Assembly (NCBI RefSeq): GCF_034674885.1
Contig: NZ_JAUCDS010000004.1
Coordinates: 1 to 64,000 of the forward strand
DNA length: 64,000 bases
Reading direction: 5' to 3'
Source: Castellaniella sp034674885
Lineage (GTDB): Bacteria; Pseudomonadota; Gammaproteobacteria; Burkholderiales; Burkholderiaceae_B
In this document: positions 23,895-32,111 of the stretch, piece after piece
Layout: every line of letters begins with the position of its first letter
Position numbering within the stretch: position 1 is the stretch's first letter
Program-made: the position numbers and the translations under genes
The notes under the pieces: generated by a model
What the model was told of the DNA's origin: nothing
Database searches by the model: none
The model's input: the letters and a program-made list of their open reading frames with translations, nothing else

Positions 23895-24077
23895 ATGGAA
23901 AACCGTTTGCTGCAGATCCTCGTGTGTCCCATCTGCAAGAGCACCTTGCGCCATGACCGCGAGCACCAGGAACTGATCTGCTCGGCTGACCGCCTCGCCT
24001 TCCCGATCCGCGACGGCGTGCCCGTCATGCTGCCCGGCGAAGCCCGCGAACTCGACGCTGCGCCCGCTCAGACATGA
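23895..24077 (+). CDS. Trm112-like zinc-binding small protein (YcaR family)
   Basis: A 60-residue protein beginning MENRLLQILVCPICKSTL. The CPIC pair and a later Cys in ELICSADRLAFPIRDGVPVML follow the Trm112/UPF0434 pattern: a small zinc-ribbon-like fold that often activates methyltransferases in eukaryotes. Its bacterial role is unclear. The gene is too short to stand out on its own. It overlaps kdsB by 4 bp and lies 38 bp after lpxK, the conserved lpxK-ycaR-kdsB order. Confidence 0.9.
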   Translation: MENRLLQILVCPICKSTLRHDREHQELICSADRLAFPIRDGVPVMLPGEARELDAAPAQT

Positions 24078-24835
24078 GCTTCACGGTCGTCATCCCGGCA
24101 CGAGCCGCATCCACCCGCCTGCCGGGCAAGCCGCTGCTGGACATCGGCGGCCTGCCCATGGTGGTGCGCACGGCCCGCCAGGCAGCCCGCTCGGGCGCCG
24201 ACCGCGTCCTCATCGCCACCGACCATGCGGACATCCTCAGGGCCGCCGCCGACCACGGCATCGATGCCCTGATGACCCGCCCCGACCATCCCACGGGCAC
24301 CGACCGCCTGTCCGAAGTCGCGCAGCAACTGGGGTTGGACGATTCCGCCATCGTGGTCAACGTCCAGGGCGACGAACCACTGATCGACCCCGCCCTGATC
24401 GATGCCGTCGCCGACCTGCTGCAACAGCACGCCGACGCTGCCATCACCACCTGTGCCGCACCGATCACCAGCGCCGACACGCTGTTCGACCCCAATGCGG
24501 TCAAGGTCGTGTGCGACAGTCGCCAGCGGGCCCTGTATTTTTCGCGAGCCCCCATTCCCTGGGCCCGGGACGCCCTGGCCGACGGCCAGCAGCGCCTGGC
24601 GCCCGGCCTGCCCGCCCTGCATCACATCGGCCTGTATGCCTACCGAGCAGGCTTTCTGCAGACCTTCCCCGAATTGCCCCCCGGGCGGCTGGAGCACATC
24701 GAATCGCTGGAACAACTGCGTGCCCTGGAACAGGGTTTCCCGATCTTCGTCCACCAGATCCCGGAGCTTCCCGCCCGTGGTGTCGACACCGCCGAAGACC
24801 TGGCCCGGGTGCGCGCCCTGTTTGCCACCACATGA
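24074..24835 (+). CDS. kdsB: 3-deoxy-manno-octulosonate cytidylyltransferase
   Basis: A 253-residue cytoplasmic enzyme that activates Kdo with CTP to make CMP-Kdo for the lipopolysaccharide inner core. Features are the nucleotide-binding start FTVVIPARAASTRLPGKPL, the VVNVQGDEPLIDP motif, YFSRAPIPW, and HHIGLYAYRAGFL. Length matches the family. It overlaps the Trm112-like gene and is followed after 83 bp by adk, which has its own ribosome binding site. Confidence 0.96.
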   Translation: MSFTVVIPARAASTRLPGKPLLDIGGLPMVVRTARQAARSGADRVLIATDHADILRAAADHGIDALMTRPDHPTGTDRLSEVAQQLGLDDSAIVVNVQGDEPLIDPALIDAVADLLQQHADAAITTCAAPITSADTLFDPNAVKVVCDSRQRALYFSRAPIPWARDALADGQQRLAPGLPALHHIGLYAYRAGFLQTFPELPPGRLEHIESLEQLRALEQGFPIFVHQIPELPARGVDTAEDLARVRALFATT

Positions 24836-24918
24836 ACGCCACGCGTCAGGAATCCCTGCAGTGATTGCTGCGTTGCGGCATAATCGGAAAAATTTGAAAA
24901 ATACTATCGGAGGAAATC

Positions 24919-25587
24919 ATGCGCTTGATTCTGCTAGGCCCCCCGGGGGCGGGCAAGGGTACCCAGGCCGCGTTCATCACTGAAACGTTCGGCATTCCGC
25001 AGATCTCGACCGGCGACATGCTGCGTGCCGCCGTCAAGGCGCAAACCCCGCTGGGGCTGGAAGCCAAAAAGATCATGGACCAGGGCGGCCTGGTATCCGA
25101 CGACATCATCATCGGCCTGGTGCGTGACCGCCTCACTCAACCGGACTGCCAGAGCGGCTACCTGTTCGACGGATTCCCGCGCACCATTCCTCAGGCCGAC
25201 GCGCTGAAAAACGCACAGGTGGCGCTGGACTACGTGATCGAGATCAGCGTTCCCGAGGAAAACATCATCGAACGCATGAGCGGGCGTCGCGTGCATGTGG
25301 CCAGCGGCCGTACCTATCACGTCACCTTCAACCCACCGCAGCGCGAGGGCCTGGACAACGAGACCGGCGAACCGCTGATCCAGCGCGACGACGACCGCGA
25401 GGATACCGTGCGCCACCGCCTGTCGGTCTATCGCGACCAGACCCGTCCGCTGGTGGACTACTACTCGCAGTGGGCCGCCACTGGCGACAACCACGCTCCG
25501 CACTACGCGAAGATCTCCGGCGTGGGCTCGGTCGACGAGATCCGCGCACGCATCCTGGGCATCCTGCGCGCCCATTCAGCTGCCTGA
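24919..25587 (+). CDS. adk: Adenylate kinase
   Basis: A 222-residue enzyme interconverting ATP + AMP and 2 ADP. It has the P-loop GPPGAGKGTQA at residues 7-17, the AMP site ISTGDMLRAAVK, DGFPRTIPQA, and the LID domain GRRVHVASGRTYHVTFNPP. The LID lacks the four zinc Cys found in some bacteria, as in the Gram-negative long form. The start is supported by GGAGGAAATC just upstream. It is an essential housekeeping gene. Confidence 0.97.
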   Translation: MRLILLGPPGAGKGTQAAFITETFGIPQISTGDMLRAAVKAQTPLGLEAKKIMDQGGLVSDDIIIGLVRDRLTQPDCQSGYLFDGFPRTIPQADALKNAQVALDYVIEISVPEENIIERMSGRRVHVASGRTYHVTFNPPQREGLDNETGEPLIQRDDDREDTVRHRLSVYRDQTRPLVDYYSQWAATGDNHAPHYAKISGVGSVDEIRARILGILRAHSAA

Positions 25588-25600
25588 CCCACGGACCACC

Positions 25601-26359
25601 ATGGACATCCGCAACCAAGTCATTCTCATTACCGGCGGGGCCTCCGGCCTCGGGGCCGGCACCGCCCGCGCCCTGGCAGCCCAGGGCGCCCGCATCGTGC
25701 TGGCCGACGTCCAGGACGAAACCGGCCAAGCCCTGGCGGCCGAACTCGGCCAGACCTACGTACACTGCGACGTGACCTCCGAAGCCGATGCCCAGGCGGC
25801 CGTCGACGCCGCCACGGCGCAAGGCCCGCTGCGCTGCCTGGTCAACTGCGCCGGCATCGCGCCGGCATCGCGTATCGTCGGCAAGAACGGCCCGCACGAC
25901 CTGGCTCTGTTTCGCCGCGTCATCGACATCAACCTGGTGGGCTCGTTCAATATGGCGCGCCTGGCCGCCCAGGCCATGACCGCCAACGAACCGCAAGCCA
26001 CCGGCGAGCGTGGCGTCATCGTCAACACCGCCTCGGTCGCCGCCTACGACGGCCAGATCGGGCAATCCGCCTATGCCGCATCCAAGGCCGGCATCGTCGG
26101 CATGACCCTGGCGATCGCCCGCGACCTGTCCCGCCTGGGCGTGCGCTGCATGACGATCGCCCCAGGCATCTTCGGCACGCCAATGCTGTTCGGCATGCCC
26201 CAGGAAGTCCAGGACTCACTGGCCGCCAGCGTACCGTTCCCGTCCCGCCTGGGCCGCCCGGAAGACTACGCCAAACTGGTCCTCAGCATCCTGGACAACG
26301 ACATGCTCAACGGCGAAACCATCCGCCTGGATGGCGCCATCCGGATGGCGCCGAAGTAG
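25601..26359 (+). CDS. Short-chain dehydrogenase/reductase, 3-hydroxyacyl-CoA dehydrogenase type II-like
   Basis: A 252-residue NAD(P)-dependent oxidoreductase with a Rossmann fold. The cofactor motif TGGASGLGAG is at residues 11-20, with Asp in LADVQDE favouring NAD. The NCAGI motif and the catalytic Ser-Tyr-Lys (VNTASVAAY...QSAYAASKAG) follow. The overall wording (FNMARLAAQAM, GIFGTPMLFGMPQEVQDSL) resembles the HSD17B10 / 2-methyl-3-hydroxybutyryl-CoA dehydrogenase group, which oxidises short branched hydroxyacyl-CoAs in isoleucine or fatty acid breakdown. The exact substrate is inferred only. It begins 13 bp after adk. Confidence 0.88.
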   Translation: MDIRNQVILITGGASGLGAGTARALAAQGARIVLADVQDETGQALAAELGQTYVHCDVTSEADAQAAVDAATAQGPLRCLVNCAGIAPASRIVGKNGPHDLALFRRVIDINLVGSFNMARLAAQAMTANEPQATGERGVIVNTASVAAYDGQIGQSAYAASKAGIVGMTLAIARDLSRLGVRCMTIAPGIFGTPMLFGMPQEVQDSLAASVPFPSRLGRPEDYAKLVLSILDNDMLNGETIRLDGAIRMAPK

Positions 26360-26405
26360 TGTTTGCCCCTGTGCCACGCGGCCACTACCCGCCACCTGCA
26401 CCTCT

Positions 26406-27962
26406 ATGAGCCTGCTGCGCTCGGCGGCTACGATCAGTGGCCTGACGCTGTTTTCCCGTGTGACCGGCATGCTGCGCGATGTGCTCATCGCCAGCGTGTA
26501 CGGGGCCGGGCCGCTGACCGACGCGTTCTGGGTGGCTTTCCGCATCCCGAACCTGCTGCGCCGCCTGTTCGCCGAAGGCGCGTTTTCGCAGGCTTTCGTA
26601 CCTATTCTGGGCGAAGTCCGCCAGCGTGGCGACCACGACACACTGCGCCGCCTGCTGGACCGCGTCGCCCTGCTGCTGTTCGTCGCGCTGTGCATCGTCA
26701 CGCTCGTGGGGATTCTGGGTGCCGCCTGGGTGGTCACCGCCATGGCCAGCGGCATGCGCACCGCATCCCGCGCTGCCGAATTCCAGGAGGCCATCTGGAT
26801 GACGCGGCTGATGTTCCCCTACATCATCTGCATGTCGCTGGTGGCCTTCGCCTCCGGCGTGCTGAACACCTTCAGCCGCTTCGCCGTGCCGGCCTTCACC
26901 CCGGTCCTGCTGAACCTGTCCATGATCGGCGCCAGCCTGCTGCTGGCGGACAGCATGGAACAGCCCATCCACGCGCTGGCCGTCGGGGTGCTGGCAGGCG
27001 GCATCCTGCAGCTGGCCGTGCAATGGGTCGCCCTGGGACGCCTGGGCCTGCTGCCGCGCTACGGCCAGGGACTGCGCACCGCCTGGCAAGACCCTACCGT
27101 GCGCCGCATCCTGCGGCAGATGCTGCCCGCGACCCTGGGGGTATCGGTCGCCCAGTTGTCGCTGCTGATCAACACCAACATCGCCACCTGGCTGGCACCC
27201 GGCAGCGTTACCTGGCTGTCCTTTGCCGATCGCCTGATGGAATTTCCCACCGCCCTGCTGGGCGTCGCTCTGGGCACAGTGCTGCTGCCCAGCCTGTCGG
27301 CCGCCCATGCCCGCGATGACCACACCGCCTACAACGCGCTGCTGGACTGGGGCCTGCGGCTGGTGCTGCTGCTGGGCCTGCCCGCCGCGCTGGGCATGTC
27401 GCTGCTGGCCGATGGGCTGGTGGCCACGCTGTTCAACTACGGCGCTTTTTCAGCTGGCGACGTGGCCCAGACGCAACTGGCGGTCACCGCCTATGCTGCA
27501 GGCCTGCTCGGCCTGCTGGCCATCAAGATTCTGGCCCCGGGCTTCTACGCCAAGCAGGACATCCGTACCCCGGTGCGCATCGCCATCGCCGTGCTGGTGT
27601 TCACCCAGCTGATGAACCTGATCCTGGTGCCCTGGCTGGCCCATGCAGGCCTGGCGCTGTCCATCGGCCTGGGCGCCAGCGCCAATGCGCTGTGCCTGGT
27701 GGTCCTGCTGCGCCGACGCAAGCTGTACACCCCGCTGTCCGGATGGTGGGGCTTCACCCTGAAGCTGCTGCCCGCCCTGGCGGCTCTGGCAGCGGTGCTG
27801 ATCTGGGCCGACCGCCACCTGGATTGGGTCGCCCTGGGCGCCCATCCCGCCGCCCGGGTTGCCTGGCTGCTGGGGGTGCTGACGGCATCGGCCCTGGCCT
27901 ACTTCAGCACCTTGTTTTTATTCGGTTTTCGACCCAAAGACTTTACACGCAGGCAGTCGTAG
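26406..27962 (+). CDS. murJ: Lipid II flippase MurJ (MviN)
   Basis: A 518-residue inner-membrane protein with about 14 transmembrane helices that flips the peptidoglycan precursor lipid II. The N-terminal MSLLRSAATISGLTLFSRVTG, then DAFWVAFRIPNLLRRLFAEG and FSQAFVPI, are strongly conserved MurJ sequences. The ATG at 26406 is chosen over an in-frame start at 26331, which would lie inside the SDR gene. It ends just before rpsT, and the rpsT promoter lies inside its last codons; in many proteobacteria murJ and rpsT are neighbours. Confidence 0.95.
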   Translation: MSLLRSAATISGLTLFSRVTGMLRDVLIASVYGAGPLTDAFWVAFRIPNLLRRLFAEGAFSQAFVPILGEVRQRGDHDTLRRLLDRVALLLFVALCIVTLVGILGAAWVVTAMASGMRTASRAAEFQEAIWMTRLMFPYIICMSLVAFASGVLNTFSRFAVPAFTPVLLNLSMIGASLLLADSMEQPIHALAVGVLAGGILQLAVQWVALGRLGLLPRYGQGLRTAWQDPTVRRILRQMLPATLGVSVAQLSLLINTNIATWLAPGSVTWLSFADRLMEFPTALLGVALGTVLLPSLSAAHARDDHTAYNALLDWGLRLVLLLGLPAALGMSLLADGLVATLFNYGAFSAGDVAQTQLAVTAYAAGLLGLLAIKILAPGFYAKQDIRTPVRIAIAVLVFTQLMNLILVPWLAHAGLALSIGLGASANALCLVVLLRRRKLYTPLSGWWGFTLKLLPALAALAAVLIWADRHLDWVALGAHPAARVAWLLGVLTASALAYFSTLFLFGFRPKDFTRRQS

Positions 27963-27970
27963 GATACACT
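27942..27970 (+). promoter_or_regulatory. Sigma-70 promoter of rpsT
   Basis: TTTACA (27942-27947), a 17-bp spacer and TACACT (27965-27970) form a good promoter overlapping the 3' end of murJ, about 60 bp before the rpsT start. Position and spacing suit separate strong expression of the ribosomal protein gene. Confidence 0.6.
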
Positions 27971-28032
27971 TACCGTCTTTGCTTTTGCAGTCCAAGCAAC
28001 CGTTTCTATTTACGCGAACCAGATAACACCTT

Positions 28033-28296
28033 ATGGCCAATTCCGCACAAGCCCGTAAACGCGCCCGCCAGGCCGTTGCCCAGAACAAACACAATGCCAG
28101 CATTCGTTCGATGCTGCGCACCGCGATCAAACGCGTGCGCCAGGCCATCGATGCCGGTGACCAGGCCGCTGCCAACGAAGTCTTTCGCAAAGCCAGCAGC
28201 GTGATCGATCGCGTTGCCGACAAACAGATCATCCACAAGAACAAGGCCGCCCGTCATAAAAGCCGCCTGTCGGCCGCCATCAAGGCGCTGGCCTGA
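28033..28296 (+). CDS. rpsT: 30S ribosomal protein S20
   Basis: An 87-residue highly basic helical protein of the small ribosomal subunit that binds 16S rRNA. MANSAQARKRARQAVAQN at the N-terminus and KNKAARHKSRLSAAIKAL at the C-terminus are diagnostic. It has its own promoter in the end of murJ and a strong terminator 27 bp after the stop, so it is a single-gene transcript. S20 commonly represses its own translation; no specific leader structure was resolved here. Confidence 0.97.
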   Translation: MANSAQARKRARQAVAQNKHNASIRSMLRTAIKRVRQAIDAGDQAAANEVFRKASSVIDRVADKQIIHKNKAARHKSRLSAAIKALA

Positions 28297-28322
28297 TCGA
28301 CGAAACGCCGCTTGTACTGTAG

Positions 28323-28349
28323 AAAAAGGACGCCTTCGGCGTCCTTTTT
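28323..28349. terminator. Bidirectional terminator between rpsT and argF
   Basis: AAAAAGGACGCC-TTC-GGCGTCCTTTTT is a perfect 12-bp stem with a three-base loop, with an A-run and T-run at its ends. It should stop both rpsT and the convergent argF transcript. Confidence 0.95.
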
Positions 28350-28367
28350 CATATATGCCCTTTTCCC

Positions 28368-29303
28368 CTACTGGCGGCCCAGCAGCAGGAACTCCATCAA
28401 GGCCTTTTGCACATGCAGACGGTTCTCGGCCTCGTCCCAGACCACGCTTTGCGGACCGTCGATCACATCGCCCGTCACTTCTTCGCCGCGATGAGCGGGC
28501 AGGCAGTGCATGAACACCGCATCCGGCTGTGCGGCTGCCATCATCTGCGCATCGACACACCAATCGGCAAAGGCCAGGCGACGGGCCTCGTTTTCAGTTT
28601 CGTAGCCCATGCTGGTCCAGACGTCGGTCGTGACCAGATCGGCGTCTCTGCAGGCATCCAGGGGGTCGTCGAACTCGCGCAGCACGGATGCCGGCTGCTG
28701 CCCCACCCGCAGGGGATCCAGGCGATAACCGGCCGGCGCCGACACATGCAGCGTAAAGCCCAGCAATTCGGCAGCCTGCAGCCAGGTATAGGCCATGTTG
28801 TTGGCGTCGCCGATCCAGGCCACGGTCTTGCCTCGGATCGACCCGCGATGCTCGACGAAGGTCAGGATGTCGGCCAGGATCTGGCAGGGGTGGAATTCGT
28901 TGGTCAGGCCATTGATGACCGGCACGCGCGAATGCGCGGCGAACCGTTCGATCCGGGTCTGCTCGAAGGTGCGGATCATCACCAGGTCGACCATGCGCGA
29001 AATGACGCGGGCCGTGTCCTCGATGGGTTCGGAGCGCCCCAGCTGCGAGCCTTCTGTGGTCAGGTAGATGACCGACCCGCCCAACTGGTACATGCCGGCC
29101 TCGAACGACACCCGGGTCCGCGTGCTGGCCTTCTCGAACACCATGGCCAGATTGCGGTCGTGCAGCGTGTGATGCGGCTGGTAGCGCTTGAACTTGTCCT
29201 TGATCAGGCGCGCGCGGTCGATCACATAATGGATTTCGTCTTCCGAGAAATCACGCAACTGCAAAAAATGCCGCAAAGGCCCGGTGGGATTGGCTGCAGA
29301 CAT
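28368..29303 (-). CDS. argF: Ornithine carbamoyltransferase
   Basis: A 311-residue arginine biosynthesis enzyme that makes citrulline from ornithine and carbamoyl phosphate. Motifs are STRTRVSFE (carbamoyl phosphate), HPCQILADILTF, and HCLPAHRGEEV with the catalytic Cys. I chose the ATG at 29303 giving MSAANPTGPLRHFLQLRDFS, which fits the family length and matches the conserved N-terminus; the longer frame would add 43 unrelated residues. It is divergent from the DUF3579 gene and near argG, so consecutive steps are local but on separate transcripts. Confidence 0.96.
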   Translation of the reverse strand: MSAANPTGPLRHFLQLRDFSEDEIHYVIDRARLIKDKFKRYQPHHTLHDRNLAMVFEKASTRTRVSFEAGMYQLGGSVIYLTTEGSQLGRSEPIEDTARVISRMVDLVMIRTFEQTRIERFAAHSRVPVINGLTNEFHPCQILADILTFVEHRGSIRGKTVAWIGDANNMAYTWLQAAELLGFTLHVSAPAGYRLDPLRVGQQPASVLREFDDPLDACRDADLVTTDVWTSMGYETENEARRLAFADWCVDAQMMAAAQPDAVFMHCLPAHRGEEVTGDVIDGPQSVVWDEAENRLHVQKALMEFLLLGRQ

Positions 29304-29434
29304 GGGAAACCCTATGCAAAGGGACCATATTACCGTGCCCCTGCAGGACGCGCAAAACGCCGATCGGATACAATGCGCGGCGTAGGGGATGTTGCGCACC
29401 TGGACGCCAGGCGTGCCCCGTCTTTGGAACATAC

Positions 29435-29749
29435 ATGAATCACCCCATCCAGCACTTGATCATCCACGGCAAAACCATGGATGGCCAGCGATTCCGACCC
29501 AGCGACTGGGCCGAACGACTGGCCGGCGTGCTGTCCCAGTTTCGCCCCGCTGGATCCATCCACAATCCACTGTCCTATTCCCCTTACGCCATGCCGCGCA
29601 CCATCGACGGCACTCCCTGCGTCGTGATCGATCACCGCCTGCGCCAGCTGGAACCCCTGGCCTGGAAATTCGCCTGCGATTTCGCCGACAGCAACCACCT
29701 GCAGACCACGGACACTGCCGAACCGATCGAAGGCGTGCCTGAGATCTGA
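29435..29749 (+). CDS. DUF3579 family protein
   Basis: A 104-residue protein of unknown function, MNHPIQHLIIHGKTMDGQRF, with a central SYSPYAMPRTIDGTPCVVID segment and a C-terminal helix (LEPLAWKFACDFADSNHL). This family is largely restricted to betaproteobacteria and is usually found next to argF, as here, where it is divergent from argF across 131 bp. It has no signal peptide or membrane segment. A role linked to arginine metabolism is only suggested by this neighbourhood. Confidence 0.85.
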   Translation: MNHPIQHLIIHGKTMDGQRFRPSDWAERLAGVLSQFRPAGSIHNPLSYSPYAMPRTIDGTPCVVIDHRLRQLEPLAWKFACDFADSNHLQTTDTAEPIEGVPEI

Positions 29750-29801
29750 CAACGCCCGGCTCATGTAACCGGGCTGCCCCCCAAGCTTCGATCAAAACGC
29801 C

Positions 29802-29834
29802 AAGGGCCGCTGAAAGATGATTTCAGCGGCCCTT
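29802..29834. terminator. Bidirectional terminator between the DUF3579 gene and argG
   Basis: AAGGGCCGCTGAAA (29802-29815) and TTTCAGCGGCCCTT (29821-29834) form a perfect 14-bp stem with a GATGA loop. T-runs are short, but the stem is very stable and lies between two convergent genes. Confidence 0.8.
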
Positions 29835-29912
29835 GTCACGTCCGGGTACCCGGCGTACAGGCAAGCCGGCATGCATCTGGCGCGGTTTGCCTGCCCCCGG
29901 CGGATCGAACGC

Positions 29913-31256
29913 TTACTGCTTGTCGGAGTCCTGACGGATCTGCGGAATGTCGGACTGGCCGGTTTTCGCCAACAGCCCCACCTGCGTGTAGGTGAACAGC
30001 TTTGCGCGCGTATCGACAATGTCCAGATTGCGCATGGTCAACTGACCGATGCGATCCAGCGGCGAGAACATGGATTCGCCCTTTTCCATGGTCAGGCGGT
30101 CGGGGTGATAGGTCAGGTTGGGCGATTCGGTATTCAGGAGCGAATAATCATTGCCCCGACGCAGTTCCAGCGTGACCTCGCCGGTGATGGCCCGCGCCAC
30201 CCAGCGCTGCGCCGTTTCGCGCAGCATGATGGCCTGCGGATCGAACCAGCGCCCCTGATACAGCAGGCGGCCCAGCCGCAAGCCGTTGATGCGGTACTGT
30301 TCGATGGTGTCTTCGTTGTGGATGCCGGTGACCAGGCGTTCGTAGGCGATGTGCAGCAGCGCCATGCCCGGGGCCTCGTAGATGCCGCGGCTCTTGGCCT
30401 CGATGATGCGGTTCTCGATCTGGTCGCTCATGCCCAGCCCGTGGCGCCCGCCGATGCGGTTGGCTTCCAGCATCAGTTCCACCGCGTCGGCGTACTCCAC
30501 CCCGTTCAGGGCCACCGGATGGCCTTCCTCGAAGCGCACGGTGACTTCTTCCGCCTTTACATCGACTTCCGGTTTCCAGAACGCCACCCCCATGATGGGA
30601 TCGACGATGCGGATGCCGGAATTCAGGTGCTCCAGGTCCTTGGCCTCGTGGGTGGCGCCCAGCATGTTGGAATCCGTGGAATAGGCCTTTTCAGCCGACA
30701 TCTTGTAGTCAAAGCCGTTTTCCTGCAGATACTGGGACATTTCCGCCCGGCCACCCAGTTCGTCGATGAACAGCTGGTCCAGCCAGGGCTTGTAGATCTT
30801 CAGGTCTGGATTGGTCAGCAGGCCATAACGGTAGAAGCGTTCGATGTCGTTGCCCTTGAAGGTGCTGCCATCGCCCCAGATATGCACGTCGTCCTCGCGC
30901 ATGGCCGACACCAGCATGGTGCCCGTGACGGCGCGCCCGATCGGCGTGGTGTTGAAATACGTGACGCCGCCCGTGGAAATATGAAAGGCATTGCACTGCA
31001 GCGCGGCGATGCCCTCGGCCACCAGCTGCGCGCGGCAATCCACCAGGCGCGCGCCCTTCGCGCCATAGCGCAGGGCTTTGCGGGGGATCTCGTCATAGTC
31101 CGGCTCGTCGGGCTGGCCCAGGTTGGCTGTATAGGCAAACGGGATGGCACCCTTGTTCTTCATCCACAGCAGCGCGGCGCTGGTATCCAGGCCGCCGGAA
31201 AAGGCGATGCCGACCTTCTGCCCGACCGGCAGATTTTCTAGAATGGTTGTGCTCAT
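29913..31256 (-). CDS. argG: Argininosuccinate synthase
   Basis: A 447-residue cytoplasmic ligase that joins citrulline and aspartate using ATP, the step after argF. The ATP-pyrophosphatase loop AFSGGLDTSAALLWM lies near residues 18-32. The length and wording (NTTPIGRAVTGTMLV, IWGDGSTFKGNDIERFYRYG) match the long E. coli-like type rather than the roughly 400-residue type. The start ATG lies just before MSTTILENLPVGQKVGIAFS. It reads away from the upstream tRNA-Ala gene. Confidence 0.97.
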   Translation of the reverse strand: MSTTILENLPVGQKVGIAFSGGLDTSAALLWMKNKGAIPFAYTANLGQPDEPDYDEIPRKALRYGAKGARLVDCRAQLVAEGIAALQCNAFHISTGGVTYFNTTPIGRAVTGTMLVSAMREDDVHIWGDGSTFKGNDIERFYRYGLLTNPDLKIYKPWLDQLFIDELGGRAEMSQYLQENGFDYKMSAEKAYSTDSNMLGATHEAKDLEHLNSGIRIVDPIMGVAFWKPEVDVKAEEVTVRFEEGHPVALNGVEYADAVELMLEANRIGGRHGLGMSDQIENRIIEAKSRGIYEAPGMALLHIAYERLVTGIHNEDTIEQYRINGLRLGRLLYQGRWFDPQAIMLRETAQRWVARAITGEVTLELRRGNDYSLLNTESPNLTYHPDRLTMEKGESMFSPLDRIGQLTMRNLDIVDTRAKLFTYTQVGLLAKTGQSDIPQIRQDSDKQ

Positions 31257-31417
31257 GGGAATCCGAAGTAGCCAGAGATGAAAGACAATCTGCCATTATA
31301 TCGTCGCCGATGGCAGGCCCGCCGCCCCGCCAGACTGCGGCTGCCCGCCTGACGGCCAGCGCCGTAACCAGAACGGGGATTGCCGAGGCCCGCACCCCAT
31401 GCAGAGCCACGTTTCTA

Positions 31418-31426
31418 TGCTAGAAT
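31418..31426 (+). promoter_or_regulatory. Extended -10 element before tRNA-Ala
   Basis: TGCTAGAAT gives an extended -10 (TGN plus TAGAAT) that ends 11 bp before the tRNA 5' end. No clear -35 is seen at 17-18 bp. It is the best promoter candidate for the tRNA. Confidence 0.4.
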
Positions 31427-31437
31427 TTCCGTCTTTC

Positions 31438-31513
<76 letters not shown>

Positions 31514-31519
31514 GAATCG

Positions 31520-31551
31520 ACGCCCAACTGTTTTTCAGTTGGGCGTCTTGT
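31520..31551 (+). terminator. Rho-independent terminator after tRNA-Ala
   Basis: ACGCCCAACTG-TTTTT-CAGTTGGGCGT (31520-31546) is a perfect 11-bp stem, followed by CTTGTTTTT. It lies 6 bp after the tRNA CCA end. Confidence 0.93.
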
Positions 31552-31657
31552 TTTTGGGCGAACAGCGGGACGGCTGACGGAGAATCCGGCTGCTTGTCCT
31601 CGCAGCCGGTATGATGGGCCTTGAGCCCGAATCCTGGGCGTCCTTTGAAAGGCTCAT

Positions 31658-32089
31658 ATGGACACTCAACGTCGTTCCCTGCTCTTGGGCGCCGCATCCG
31701 CTTTCACATTGGGGCTGCCCGCCCGCGTGTGGGCGCAAGTCCCCGCGCCGTCCCTGGATGAATTCATCCAGTTCAGCGCCGCCCTCTGCCAGCGCCCTCC
31801 TGCGGCACTGGATCGCACCATGGCACAGCACATCCTGCTGGCACTCCAGGCCCAGGGCAAGACGGCCGGACTGCACGCCCTGCAACAGGATACGCAAGCC
31901 GATCCGGCATTGGCCGCCGAACTGCGCGCCGTCTGGTTTTCCGGCCTGATGGATACCCCGTCGGGCACCGTCCTGGTCGGTTTTGTGCATGCGCTGGCCT
32001 GGCGCAGCGCCTCGTTCCTGCACGCGCCCGGCAGTTGCGGAGGCCCCACGGGCTACTGGTCCGAGCCCCCCGAAACCCGTATCGCCTGA
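31658..32089 (+). CDS. Tat-exported small subunit of a membrane sugar/alcohol dehydrogenase (FAD-SLDH type)
   Basis: A 143-residue protein with a twin-arginine signal (QRRSLLLGAASAFTLG, cleavage after VWA near residue 27). The mature part (PSLDEFIQFSAALC, then WFSGLMDTPSGTVLVGFVHAL and the C-terminal CGGPTGYWSEPPE) matches the small gamma subunit of periplasmic FAD-dependent sugar dehydrogenases such as glucose, fructose, sorbitol or gluconate dehydrogenase. This subunit helps fold and export the catalytic subunit, which lacks its own signal. The gene is 22 bp before the flavoprotein and has a good ribosome binding site (GAAAGG). Confidence 0.88.
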   Translation: MDTQRRSLLLGAASAFTLGLPARVWAQVPAPSLDEFIQFSAALCQRPPAALDRTMAQHILLALQAQGKTAGLHALQQDTQADPALAAELRAVWFSGLMDTPSGTVLVGFVHALAWRSASFLHAPGSCGGPTGYWSEPPETRIA

Positions 32090-32111
32090 CCCCTCGTTCA
32101 CAAGGAATCCC